Assembly (NCBI GenBank): GCA_011009095.1
Contig: VTPC01000899.1
Coordinates: 5,618-69,617, forward strand
Length of the DNA: 64,000 nucleotides
Reading direction: 5' to 3'
DNA from: Ignelater luminosus
Taxonomy: Eukaryota; Arthropoda; Insecta; Coleoptera; Elateridae
Part shown: one piece after another, positions 45,640 to 57,440 of the stretch
Numbering within the stretch: position 1 is the stretch's first letter
Layout: every line of letters begins with the position of its first letter
Notes under the pieces: generated by a model
What the model saw: the letters and a program-made list of their open reading frames with translations, nothing else
The model's database searches: none
Told to the model about the DNA's origin: nothing
Translations under genes and position numbers: made by a program

Positions 45640-46039
45640 NNNNNNNNNNNNNNNNNNNNNNNNNNNNNNNNNNNNNNNNNNNNNNNNNNNNNNNNNNNNN
45701 NNNNNNNNNNNNNNNNNNNNNNNNNNNNNNNNNNNNNNNNNNNNNNNNNNNNNNNNNNNNNNNNNNNNNNNNNNNNNNNNNNNNNNNNNNNNNNNNNNNN
45801 NNNNNNNNNNNNNNNNNNNNNNNNNNNNNNNNNNNNNNNNNNNNNNNNNNNNNNNNNNNNNNNNNNNNNNNNNNNNNNNNNNNNNNNNNNNNNNNNNNNN
45901 NNNNNNNNNNNNNNNNNNNNNNNNNNNNNNNNNNNNNNNNNNNNNNNNNNNNNNNNNNNNNNNNNNNNNNNNNNNNNNNNNNNNNNNNNNNNNNNNNNNN
46001 NNNNNNNNNNNNNNNNNNNNNNNNNNNNNNNNNNNNNNN
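45640..46039. other. assembly gap (400 N)
   Basis: Run of exactly 400 undetermined bases. Open frames reported across it are meaningless. Confidence 1.
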
Positions 46040-46430
46040 TGGTTTCAACTAACTGACAAACAATAACTTAGCCTATTATTAAACGCTCTTCGAACATTGG
46101 CAAACTGCCTGTTCGTAATTCTTTCACACTCTGCTTGAATTGCCTTTTTGAAAGAATCAATATTGTGATGGTTATGTCCGTAAATTTTATTTTTCAAATG
46201 ACCCCACGGAGAAAAATCATTTGAGGAAAGATAAGGCGAGCGAGCAGGCTAATTAATAACGACACCTCGACCAATCTAAAAGTTGAGAAGACCTTCAATC
46301 TGAAATTGCTAATTTCGGTATTACGAGCAGAGCAATCATCATGTTAAACTAAACCACCCAACCATCATGATAATATCCTAAATTGGTGGTAGAACTTAAT
46401 TTCTTAATAAACAAATGACGTTTTCCTTGT
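46040..46430 (-). mobile_element. IS630-Tc1-mariner transposase fragment (C-terminal)
   Basis: The minus strand encodes the end of an insect mariner-superfamily transposase. In one frame it reads IGRGVVIN, stop, PARSPYLSSNDFSPWGH, LKNKIYGHNHHNIDSFKKAI and QAECERITNRQFANVRRAFN. These correspond to the family's GRGGP-WPARSPDLxPLDFFLW, LKxKVY and xNVRRxFxxRL blocks. The upstream part (about 46290-46430) is in another frame and keeps only traces of the QD(N/G) region. The lower-coordinate end runs into the assembly gap, so the terminal repeat may be missing from the assembly rather than from the genome. Stops and a frame change show it is inactive. Confidence 0.8.
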
Positions 46431-46449
46431 TCCAGTATTGAGCATAAGG

Positions 46450-46475
46450 GATCCGGAGTTCAAGTCTCACCGATC
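46450..46475 (+). mobile_element. second B-box-like SINE fragment
   Basis: GGAGTTCAAGTCTCAC resembles the B-box part of the tRNA-like sequence at 45565-45577. No A-box precedes it; the mariner-type fragment lies there instead. It may be a SINE copy truncated by that insertion. Confidence 0.35.
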
Positions 46476-46799
46476 AAGACGACTCGAACTCTCTAATCAC
46501 GTGACCAAAGCTTTCATTCTGTAAATCTGCTAAATTACATTACATTCTAGTATTAATAATTACTAATAATGAGATGCAATATTCGCTAGGACTGCTAATT
46601 ACAATGTAAGACACGAAATTCGCTGTTTAAGGAAGTTTGAAAGCGTAACTCTTGAAGCAGTTGACGGTCACTCGCTCTATGTGCTCAGCAAAAAGTGCTA
46701 TACGTCAGGGTTATCACAGCAACGATAGCAAACTTCTCAAATGCAATTGGTAATGAGCGTCATTATAATGTAAAAGTAAACAGCACGTTGGCAGGTATC

Positions 46800-47620
46800 T
46801 AGTATCAGGTATTAACGTGCTGCTTATAGATTTTAAGACTGTTTATGAGACAATAAACAGAAGGAAATTCATTGAAATGTTATAAGAAGTTGATAAAGTT
46901 GATTATTATTACGCTAAAAAACACGTTATGTTCAGTCAGGATAAATGATAGATTAACAGATGATTTTAAGGTAAAGAGAGGGTTAAGGCAAGGAGACTTA
47001 TTGTCCACGGTCTTGTTTAATCTTTTTTTGGAGAAGATAATAAGAGAAAATAAAATTTAATACAAAAGGAAGTTTATTTATTAGGAGTCACCAGTGTCTT
47101 GTGTATGCGGACGACGTGGTCTTATTAGTTAGAAATAGAAAAGAATAGGAGTGTATCACAAGAAGTCTAATAAAATCAGAGTTGCAGATCAATGTAGAGA
47201 AAAGTAAATACAGAGAAATAAAAACCAAAAATAAGGTAGAGCTATACAGAAAAAAATGTTTTATTGGTGCTACAGAAAATTTAAAGGAATTCTCGACAGC
47301 ATGAACAAAAAAAAAACAATCCAATTTAGAAATAAGGAAGAGGGAAGTTTTGCAAAGAATATTTGAGGGAAAGAAAACAGAAAAAGGATGAGAAAGGTGA
47401 TGTAATGAGGAACTAATTATATCAGTTGTATAACAAGCCATGAATTTTTGTCTTCATAAAAGCGCTATGCTTACAGTGGGTAGGTCACCTAGAAAGGATT
47501 GATAGAGTAGAGTAGTTAAAGATATAGGATGGAAAACACCTAAAGGAAAGCGGAAAAGAGAAAGAATCAAATAGAGAGAGGCGGTTGATACATGCAATGT
47601 CGGGTTTAGAGACTCTTCCG
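46800..47620 (+). mobile_element. LINE reverse transcriptase relic
   Basis: Degenerate ORF2 of a non-LTR element on the plus strand. Successive blocks are LLIDFKTVYETINRRKFIEM (about 46815-46885, reverse transcriptase motif with the first catalytic Asp) and TLCSVRINDRLTDDFKVKRG with LRQGDLLSTVLFNLFLEKII (46930-47045). The catalytic YADD follows (47104-47115) and then ELQINVEKSKY. The C-terminal region has RIFEGKKTEKG, NEELIISVV, then QWVGHLERIDR and WKTPKGKRKRE, equivalent to the WxGHxxRM and GKRxRGRPRxRW blocks of insect elements. Many stops and frame changes are present. The endonuclease is missing, so this is a 5'-truncated old copy. Confidence 0.85.
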
Positions 47621-47939
47621 GTATAGTACGCAATACAATATTAACAGGTATGCCAACTTTGATCTAGTGTCGGCGGTAAGTAGTAGTACCGGTACGAGAA
47701 TCTTGATGAAATTCGGGATCGAGAGGGCGCCAGCCGCAGAAGAAAGTCGTTAACCTAATTTTGCAGGGAAGATCCTACAGCTGATCTCCGTATATAGGTC
47801 ACTTTGCGATAAGCTTATCAGGTTCGAACAACAGGTCCGAACATTACACAAACGGAAAGAATCGAGATATTTACTATGAAGATACTTACGTCCCCAGTAG
47901 GGGATTAAACTAACAAAAATAAAATATTAATAGTATCAA

Positions 47940-48115
47940 TGAGGTCGTCACTCCAGGTGTTTTCCATTTAGATTTGGATCCAGTTGAATGTTTAAATAAA
48001 TTAAAGAAAGATTTAAAGTCCAAGTTAGTTAAAAACTGGAAATGGATAGCAAGAGATAGAAAGGAATTGAGAAAGGAATTGAGAAAGGTTACTCAGTGGT
48101 TAGCCTAAATGGCCT
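47940..48115 (+). mobile_element. probable LINE ORF2 C-terminal scrap
   Basis: The plus frame reads FHLDLDPVECLNKLKKDL, then KSKLVKNWKWIARDRKELRK and stops after VTQWLA. W-x-x-IARDR with following basic residues is a usual ending of insect LINE ORF2. A 14-bp unit (AAAGGAATTGAGAA) is duplicated in tandem inside it. It may be the displaced end of the preceding copy, with 47620-47940 being an insertion, or a separate element. Confidence 0.4.
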
Positions 48116-48119
48116 GTTA

Positions 48120-51100
48120 AAGTTATGCACATTTATTGTAAAAGTAAGATTTAAATGTAGTAATCAGCTCCAATTCGTAATTGTATAAGTAAAAGAAATA
48201 TCTTAGGTAGGTGATGATGCTTTATGTTAATCCAGGGTTAATCATTAAACTATAGGTATATGAAGGTAAGATCAGTGAATTATATCTTAATACCCCAGTA
48301 GAATTCAAAAGTCATCAGTTAATAAAACTTTCAAATATAAAGATGATAAATGCTCCTTAAACAGGACGGTTTTAAACTAATAAATGAAGAGTAGATGATA
48401 TTTGAGGTTTTGATTACAATTTGATTTAAATAGACTTCATAAGTTATTTTTCAGCATAAAGTACAACTAATAATGATTACAAAGATTTTATTTCCTGGTA
48501 TATATTTCGAAGAAATCTCCATTTATAGAAATGTCATAATAAAGTTATTCATTTCTCAACTTTAGAACTGCATAACCTCAATATTTCTGTTGATTATTTT
48601 AAATGCATGGTATCATTCTGAATAAATAAGTACGTTTTGAGGAATAAAAATGCCTTTAAGTATAAATATATGAATTCTCACGTAAAATTATGAAACATTA
48701 CTATTCATGTCAAAATCAAATTGATTTGTTACTTCCTCATGACATGTTAGCATCGATTTATAAATCAGAATATGGAGCTTTTTCGTTCGTGATTACATCT
48801 ATTTTCACCAACATTATTTCCTGGGAATTTTTTCCTGTTATTATCATCATTTTTTTTGTTTTCATTAGTTAGTAACTTGCACTTTTTTAACTCTCACGCG
48901 CATGATATTAATTGCTATTTTAAGGCATTATCTAGATTTAAGAATTATAATGCAAAAAAAGCTATATAGTTCAGTTAATTTTTACAAAATTTTACAAGGT
49001 TTCTAATAAAATTAAACTTTGAACTTGAGAAAAAACGTAATAATTCTTATCGCCTGCAAAACATTATTACATAACATATGCATTATAGAACTCTGTAGTT
49101 ATCTTTACAAGTGGAAATTATGTACATTTAAGTAGCCGTTGATAATGAAGTCTTTTTTTCTTTCAAAGCATTTCTCTTTTTCTATGCATGCAAAAGCCTT
49201 CGATAATTATTTTATTATAATTGAAGGCTCGTTAACATATACCATTTTCAAAAGGCGATAATAACGAGAAGTAATGACGGTAAAGTTAATTCTCTCTTCA
49301 CTTTGCACTGACTTTTGTAACTAACATTTTGCTGAATATTATGAAGATTATCGCGTTTAAAAGTAAAATTACATTTGTATTTCCGAGTTTTTATATATCA
49401 AGCAAGTAATTTTATTTGATTAAAAAAAATCAGTTTCCTACTAGAAAAGAAAGTTGTAATGGAAATATTCCGTGTGCTGTGAGAAATTCATAATTACGAT
49501 TTATCGAAGTTACATGAATTTAATGCAGAAGCTAAGATTGTTAAGTTTTAGATTTATTTTTTTTATAGCTGCAAAAGTGTTTTACCCTAAAGAAATATCC
49601 TTCTGAGTATCCATAACGTGATTTATATTTAAGTAATCTCTGCTAAATAATCTTCAGTTTTTTCTGTCCTAGTTGATTAGTTATCATGAGATTTTAATAA
49701 ATCATCTCGTTTCAGATCTAATTTACTTATATTCGTTAAATTATGACTGAATCGGCACGCAAGAAATATTTGGAATCAGTTTAAAATTTTCTTTTGAGTT
49801 CATTAATTGCAGCTAAACCTCATACTAATTTAATTTGATTTATTATTTCCAATAGGCATTTATCCATAGACAGGATGAATCTCGATTCGTATACCAAACC
49901 CTACACATCACACTTATATAACGTGCTAACCTAATGCCAATATAGATTTATCCAAGGTGTGAGATCTTCAATGTCCCCAGCAAATTGTTTCTCATAGAAA
50001 ATGCAGGAAGGCCGGAATTTATTAATTTAGAAAACAGACGCACGGCGTTTTACATGCAAATTCTTTCTAGCGCGATAGTGTCTTTTAATAGCATAATAAG
50101 TTAGTAAATAACTATAAATTCACGAAAAAAAATATTGAATTGCTGAAAGGTTTGTTAGGAAAAAAAGAATTTAAGATACTGCGGACACTAGGATATTTAT
50201 CTTTGTACGGTCTTTACAAACACCCTGTATAATCATTGTTTTGTTTCAAATAAGCTTTATATTGACTTTTGCTCTTTACGCTAAGTTACAATCAGTGGGT
50301 ATCGGCCGTTAAGTCGACATTTTCAGACCACTCCGAAGACAACGTCTGTTTTTGGTTAGTCGAGAAAAAAAATGAAGTAGAAGAGTTCTTACTTAACTAA
50401 GGAACTTTATTATACCGTGAGGTCGAGAAAAGATGTTACAGTGACATTTTAACTTTAATTTTGCAGTAATATTTCCAAAATTATTTAAGTTTATTGTTTA
50501 AATACTAGTTTTGTTAATTTTTTCAAAATTTTACATTTTACTGTGTTTTTAATTGCTTTGTGGTTGTATACATTTTTGTTTCACAAGGAATAAGTTGAAA
50601 AATCAATTTATTACATCTATTTCAATGCATGCGCTATTACTTAAGGCTTCCACTCCTAACTCATGCCCAAAGCTTTCGAGTAGAGCTTAGGAGGTTAGGT
50701 AATTTTAATTACTTTCTTTATCTCACGGTAGTTGGAACTAAAATAAAACAAAACCACATCATATATATTACTTATTGCCATCAAATTCAAATTGATAATA
50801 TTCCTTTAGAAGAATTTTGAAAATTTCTCTGTGAAATATGCATTTCTAATTTTTATTTTACTCGAAAGCGACACATCTCATTATGGAAATGTAAAGAAAT
50901 CAACTGACTTTGCTAAGCTGCATTTAGATTACAAAATTCATTTCCACATTGACTATTTTCTTGACGGAATGCATGTTCTTTGTTAGATTTGCTTACGCTT
51001 TCCTACAACTCCTCTTCTAATAAGGGTATATAAACTTTAAAAGGTTAGTTTCTTGAACATCTTTGTAGCAACGTCTTATTTTGAAATATTAGCAGGATAA

Positions 51101-53030
51101 TGCAAACACTCAGAAAATAGAGTTATATTATGGTAACAAATACAGGACGTCTCATTTAAAAAAATCGATTTGGGTTTCTCGATCACCCTATATTAAAAAG
51201 CAATTTAGTTGAAACTTTAATAAATAGTTTTCAAATAACAAAGAGGAAGTAAATTAAAAGTAAAAATAGCAAATTATATAGGGTGTTATATTAAAGAGAA
51301 GGTCCGTTTTTATAAAACCTTCTGTATAATTAGAAATAAATTTAGAACGTAGAGACAATCGTTCTGTATAACTTTACCATCTTACAATATGTAACGATAA
51401 TTGATCATTTTAAAAGCTTATTGGAAAAGCAGACCCTGAACAGTCATAATAATAAACAATAAGCAGAAGACTGAAACATTAACGGATCTAGATGCTTGAG
51501 GGTCTGACACTTACATTTTTTGGAAATTATATTGTAAGATTCTCATTGAAAGTCTTTTCTGTAAATGCGCCCACTATAAATAGAACTTTCTGACCAGCAA
51601 AGCCCAAAAAAGGCAAAGACAGATAACAAGTATTTTTTCAAGTGCAAAATAGTTACTGAGGTTTTTAAAGGAGTAAGAAGAAGCTCCCGCTCTAGATTAG
51701 AGTTGCTTGGGAACTATTTTATTTTCCAAAGATTTGTAAGTGAACTTGCAATAAAATTTCAAAAATCGTTTTTAATGTTACCTTTTTTTGATTTTTTACC
51801 AATTAGTTCGTTACTAACTTAATCTCATTAGTATCATTCATTCTCACATTTTTAGCTTACGGTTGTGTAAGGTTCCAAAATATTATTCTTTGCGTTTAGG
51901 ACTTTTTATACATAATCTAATCTAAGATGGGCTATTGTAGAGTTAGAAGCTGAAACTGAAAGTTTCATTAGTTTTGCGATAGATTCACTTTTGGGCTGAA
52001 ATGCAAACCTTGATCTTGAGCTTGCTGGTCATCCATTGCTTTTATATCTTACTCTTGAGATTGGGACAAAAATTGATCAAGAGGAAACTAGTGACCTTTG
52101 AGGACAAAAAATGTTACTAAACTTGTATATGACCGAATGTGAGAGTCCGTAAGCATTGGCAGATCAAATCAGAATACGATTTTTCCTTATGTGAATCAAA
52201 TGTATTTTGAGAAGCTTATCTTTAATTACTTCTAGTGCCGACCCTGGATATGATTGTATCAAGTGGTCCAAAAATAATTCATCAGAGTAACCCAGGAAAA
52301 AGATTACGCCTGTCTGAAATAAAATAAAATAGAAATTTGACACTAACAGTGGACATGTAAACAGCAACTGCTTCTATGTCGCATATGCCTTTATGAATGT
52401 CCTTGTCTGTCATGATACGCTATCATGAATATTTCTTTGATCACAGTATATTAATTCCGGTAATTTAGAAAACGCTTTTTTGCAGTTCTAATTTCATTCT
52501 AGAAATAGATCTCAGAATATCCAGTGGATGAAAATATCTAAACATAAAGCTCGTCAATATTAGTTGGTCTCATGCATCTAATTATGATTTCCCATCAAAA
52601 TTTCCCATTGTAGCTATGTTATTTAAAGTATTCCCTAAAAAATTATTTTAAGGCATAAAATTTATAATCCAATCAGTGTCTAAAAATAGTTTTAAAAGTA
52701 TATCAAGAATTTTCTTTTAGTGAAATTAATTAGAGTTGTTACAATTCTTATAATTACGCTAAAGACTATAAAATCGATATAAATCCTTTCGCTTTTTCAA
52801 CAAAATCTGCATTTCATTACTCGTTTGTTTCCCAACCTCCCTTTCATTTTTTTCGGTTCCGGATGTTACAAAATCAAATTAAATTAAATTAGAAAAAGAG
52901 CAACTCTTGCAGGAATATTCATTACTATGGTTGTGTTAGGGTGATTCTATGCATTAGAATCGTTGCAACAGTAATTAGTAAAGCGTTAATTTACTTAACA
53001 ACAACGTCAAGTAGTAAAAGAGAGAGGGAA
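48120..53030. other. AT-rich stretch with three isolated repeat termini
   Basis: No gene was found. Recurring termini occur at 50220-50230 (minus strand ATACAGGGTGT), 51141-51150 (TACAGGACGT) and 51277-51287 (TATAGGGTGT). Confidence 0.45.
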
Positions 53031-53072
53031 AACCCTCCAACTTCATTGTCGAAGTTGGAGATTTCAACGATC

Positions 53073-53684
53073 AGTTCAACAGCGAATCGCGGTCTTCGTT
53101 AATCGGAAAGTTTTTAAGTAATAGTCGCGCGCGGAATGAAAGTGAATTTGTGAATCGTATTAGTGAACGTTTTTTACTTTAGATTGTTGCTGTATAGGAT
53201 ATAAAGAGTAATTTTAAAGTGATTAGTGAATTATTAAATGATAAAAATAATTTACATAACCTACCTCTACTTTCGAAAGAATCCAGCAACTTAAGCAATT
53301 TTCGTTTTTGCTTATTACTACATTTGTGCAATTATTATTTATTTACATGTTCATGAACTATTTTACGAAGTCAATAATTATTTTATGAAATTATTTAAGA
53401 AACGAAAATTAAAAATTTAAATTTATTCATTTCACTTTCGTAAAATTTATTTAAATAAATTTAAAATTGAAATATAAACACCAAGAAAAAAATCTTTAAG
53501 GATATTTTTCTGAAGATTTAAATGAGAAAATCGAGATATTTAAGAGACTGAAAAAGACCAACGACTTCGACATCATGTGCACTTTATAGTGAAAGTTTTC
53601 GTTGTGTAACCTACCAACTTTTACATTTCCTTTTAATTTATTAATAAGTGCAAGTTAACACTTGGCGAATATTATGTTAATAAC
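53073..53684 (+). promoter_or_regulatory. possible promoter and untranslated first exon
   Basis: The region 53030-53150 is the most CpG-rich natural-looking (non-repeat) patch in the window, with GCGAATCGCGGTCTTCG and TCGCGCGCGG. An initiator-like TCAGTT lies at 53071-53076, with the predicted start at the A of 53073. There is no TATA box at the expected distance. About 610 bases downstream a consensus donor AAC|GTAAGTATT is found at 53685. The intervening part has no long open frame and would be 5' untranslated. This pattern fits the first exon of an insect gene with a long first intron, but no downstream coding exon was recognised within the window. Confidence 0.35.
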
Positions 53685-53689
53685 GTAAG

Positions 53690-55855
53690 TATTTTTTATA
53701 TAATACATTAGGGGTGTACAGTATCAATGTTTATTTCAAGTATCTAAAAGAGAAATTCTAAATTTGAGCACAATTAATGTAGTCTGCATGTTACATATGT
53801 TTACTTAAGAAATTAATTATGTAATTCTAGAAAATCGTAAATTTTTCCATTAAATAGAGAAAATTCTAAATGGCAAATCACATTTAATAATTACAAGTCA
53901 TTTAGAAATATCTATATTATTAGTTCAAGAAACGAAGTTTGAAATTTCCAACATTTACTAGTTTACCTTACACGCGGACTTGGATCGGCATAATATATTG
54001 TTTAATAATTTATAATTAAGAGAAAACAGAAAGACCTTGCTTTCGCATACGTTAGTATTTTTTTAACATGTAAGAACATAAGATAAGCAAATTAAGATAA
54101 AACTAGACTGATAGTTATTTAATGACAAACCAAAAAAAATGATCGAATTCAATTTTTAATTAACATATATAATCCTGATCTACTAGTCGATCAAGAATAG
54201 GCCTCTAGCTTCTAGAAACAGGTAGGAAAGAAAATAACTCGGCTACAAGGACAACCACCTCGAGGTTAGATTTTTTATATGAGTACACTGTAAAAGAGTT
54301 TCAAATATTTTTTCGATGCTCACAAGCCCCTCCATTAAATGGTTTTAGTTGTTTTATTTGAAAAAACAAAAAAGTAATCAAAATACATTTTCAACATTGT
54401 AATAGTGATGTTAAATTGGTTTTTTTATTCATAAAAAGTTCTTGAATAATCATAACGCTCAAGATTACGTCAAAGTGTACACAGAAACAAGAGTTGACGT
54501 TGCTCTTTTTTGTTTGAAAACAAACGCCTTCAGATATTCTTCTAACCTACTGCCTTTTAGAAAAAGTTGCATTTTTCCCTTGAATTCGTTCTTTAGCAAG
54601 GTTAGGTGTCACATCACATAATATCTATCTATGTATTAAATAAAAAGTATCTTAAAATGTTTAATTAAGTAAGTTTAGCAACAGAAATTAATAAAGAATT
54701 TGTGTGGAATTAATTAGTCGAATTTTTGTCACTGATAGTTGCTTCATAGAATACCATTAAAATTATTTTCTTAATTATTAGCATAAGTGAAATCTGAACT
54801 TTGATTTTAATATTTATTCACAGCATTGTAGTATAATAAAATAATTAAATTTATATTCTTGCTGCTCTTTCTGAATTACCCGTAGTTGTAAAGTAAGAAT
54901 ATAAAGAAAATTGAACTCATAGAAATAAAAACATTTTATGCTAGTTATAAACCCATTCCAGTTCTTAAGATATTATTTTTCATATTTTTGCTATTGATTT
55001 ATTTTCTTTGGCGTTTTTAAATAGAACTTACTGTTTAGAAAATTAAAGTTGAATCACAAATAAAACGTTAAATAATCAATAATATCCTCTAACATAATAA
55101 CATAATAATAATCACTACACAAATTTTTGGTAAGAAAAACCTTGACTTTTAGTCGTTAACCATAAAATGTATTTAAAATATTTCCAAATTTTCCTAAAGA
55201 ATTTTGTTTTGTCTAAATTAATGGAATTATATCAACTAATGTTCTCATTATTACTTTAGTTTGAATCACTTTTGCTTCTTTTTACAAAAATATCATTGAT
55301 CTTGTAAGTGTAGATAGGTAAGACATTAAGGTTATGTTGTGGAATAGGAAATGTGGACGTCTCAGATTCTAGTGCATATTTATTTTTTCCTTATTATTAC
55401 TTTAGAATTTATGAGTAATTAAAATCATACTATGGCAAATAAATCTTATACTTCATAGTTTATAGTGTTAAACATCTAAGTTTCACTGAATTATTATTAG
55501 GTCTTCCATGCGATTGATTTTCTAGATTTATTATATTCTTTTGATAAACACCAGTAGGTTATTGCCTTATAGCATTTTTGTTTTTACACATCATCGCTGT
55601 CAACCTAAAATCTGCTTAAGTGATATGGCTATGAAGGTCCCTCGAAAAAAAGAAGAATAGCAGACTTTGGAAATATATTCATATTTTAGATTGCTAGTAA
55701 GTTAACCATTTATCTGTCTAGTTTTCCCTTGCTATATCTAACTCTGTCTTTTTTCTTAATTATGTGACTTCTCGTTATTAGAAATAGTTGCCTGGTCTAA
55801 CATTTTTCAGTCGTTTTGCCTATGCGAAATCTCTTTTTGATCTGGTTGGTAAGAT
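53690..55855. other. AT-rich stretch, nothing recognised
   Basis: No gene, RNA or repeat could be supported. If 53073-53684 is a first exon this would be intron. Confidence 0.5.
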
Positions 55856-55859
55856 TTGT

Positions 55860-56600
55860 CATTAGCTAATGACCAAATGCCCTTTTCTCAAAACCCACCC
55901 ATTCCTCTTCCTGCATCTACTATCTCCTCAGCCATCTGGCTACCATCTTCAAATTTTCTTTGCCAAAATGTTGTTGTGCTACTCTTGTGGAAAGCTGTAC
56001 TGCCTGCAATTACTTTCATCATCTCAATTGCAATTTGTTTTAATCCTAAGGACACTATTAGAAGATAAGAAATAGGTTGCATTACAATTTGTAATTTTTC
56101 AGTTTCAAGATGACCAGAGATCTGATTTAAATGTAGAGATATTTGAATAGAGCTACATTTTTGCTTGGTTCTAGAGTAATTATGTTGAAAATCTGATTGG
56201 AAGAAGTTTAAATTGTTACACTGTTGTGAAAAACAGCAATACACCCTAGCCAGATCAGATTAGTAGGAGTGGCCTTGGTAGACTTTAAGGTGGGAACTGT
56301 TTTAAGATGATGCATCATGCTAACAGTGAAAGTCGTGCACGACCTCCATTTCTTGGACAGTCGTGTAAGTGAATCCAATGCATAGTTGCATTCCTAGTCC
56401 CCGAGTGAATCCATCACAATACGAGTCATTTCAATTTCATTTAAGAAAATTCTTGGCGGTGCACCTAAAGCAGTATTGCTTGATTGTTGCCTATCTTTGA
56501 AAAAGTAGTTTTGAAGCGAGAACCAAAGCATGATATCTAATCCAAGGTTAGTTTTTCCCAAGAAAATTAATGTTGTTGTTGATTATGTTAGGTTCTACTA
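55860..56600 (-). pseudogene. unclassified coding relic
   Basis: The minus strand keeps unusually long open stretches. One frame from about 56570 to 56230 holds about 110 codons with a single interruption and reads FLGKTNLGLDIMLWFSL, DRQQSSNTALGAPPRIFL, NEIEMTRIVMDSLGD and LTRLSKKWRSCTTFTVSMM. A second frame, 56244-55888, gives 118 codons including KQIAIEMMKVIAGSTAFHKS and FWQRKFEDGSQMAEEIVDAG. Composition is GC-richer than the flanks. I recognise no domain. It is either a broken host gene copy or a piece of an unnamed mobile element, and it has a few breaks. Confidence 0.45.
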
Positions 56601-57440
56601 GTATCGGTATGTTGAAAGCTGACATTGACATTCAAATTTGCCATCTTTTGTGCAGGAAGTGTGATCTTCAGGTTAATTGAGATAGTTTATTTCAGTTAGA
56701 TTAGGCTAAAAGGCTTTAAAGGCAAGCGTTTAGCTACATATAATTGCTTTTTAATGCAGAACAGATAATCGACATGTAAATAGCCTGTTTCGTTCGTGCT
56801 ATATTTGCGTAAAATACAAGAAGAATCTTTTAGGATCTAGCTAGATATTTTGCTCAAAATCAGAAAGTACAGCAGCAATTCGAATTATTAGAGTTTAAGA
56901 TAGAGGTGGCTTACAAGTTTGTAAAAGTGGCTTGGCCACTCCCGAACTATGTTTAACAATGGGCTAGCCCTTGCAATTAGGAAGAATACTATATGAATCT
57001 ACTTGAAGCTTTTTCCGTATCAGTATTTAGTAAATTACTTTGTTGGATTTAACTTTCTTTAGCTCAAGGCGTTTCCTTCTAATTTCTTGTGTAACAATTC
57101 GACACGAAAGAGCTCAGTACCGACTTTGCCGAAAACATGCGTCGTTGTGTTGCTGTTGTTCACACTTAACATGTTCAGGTTACACTAGTTAATGATATTT
57201 TGCGAATTCTTCAACTTACACTATTCACACTTCCGGAAAAATAGTGTCGCTCTAGGGCATAAAGCTAAAATAGCTTTACTGCACCGCGTCTTTTAAATTG
57301 CATAAAATATATTGCGCTCCGAGAATGCTTTAAGGAACATCAACACCTAAACCGTACTTTAAATTGTGTCAACCCAAGGCCACCTATTAAATTAGTCTGG
57401 TTCAAGCAACAGATTTTACGCTCTTCAAAATGTAGTATAC
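56600..57440. other. moderately GC-richer stretch, possibly the upstream part of the relic
   Basis: CpG-bearing segments at 57080-57130 and 57225-57345 differ from the AT-rich flanks. On the minus strand a 37-codon frame (MLSVNNSNTTTHVFGKVG...) and a CCGGAAGT ETS-like site are visible. Nothing decisive. Confidence 0.3.

Noticed and set aside
45601-46056. Open frames of 140-151 codons
   Set aside because: They consist of the 400-base assembly gap.
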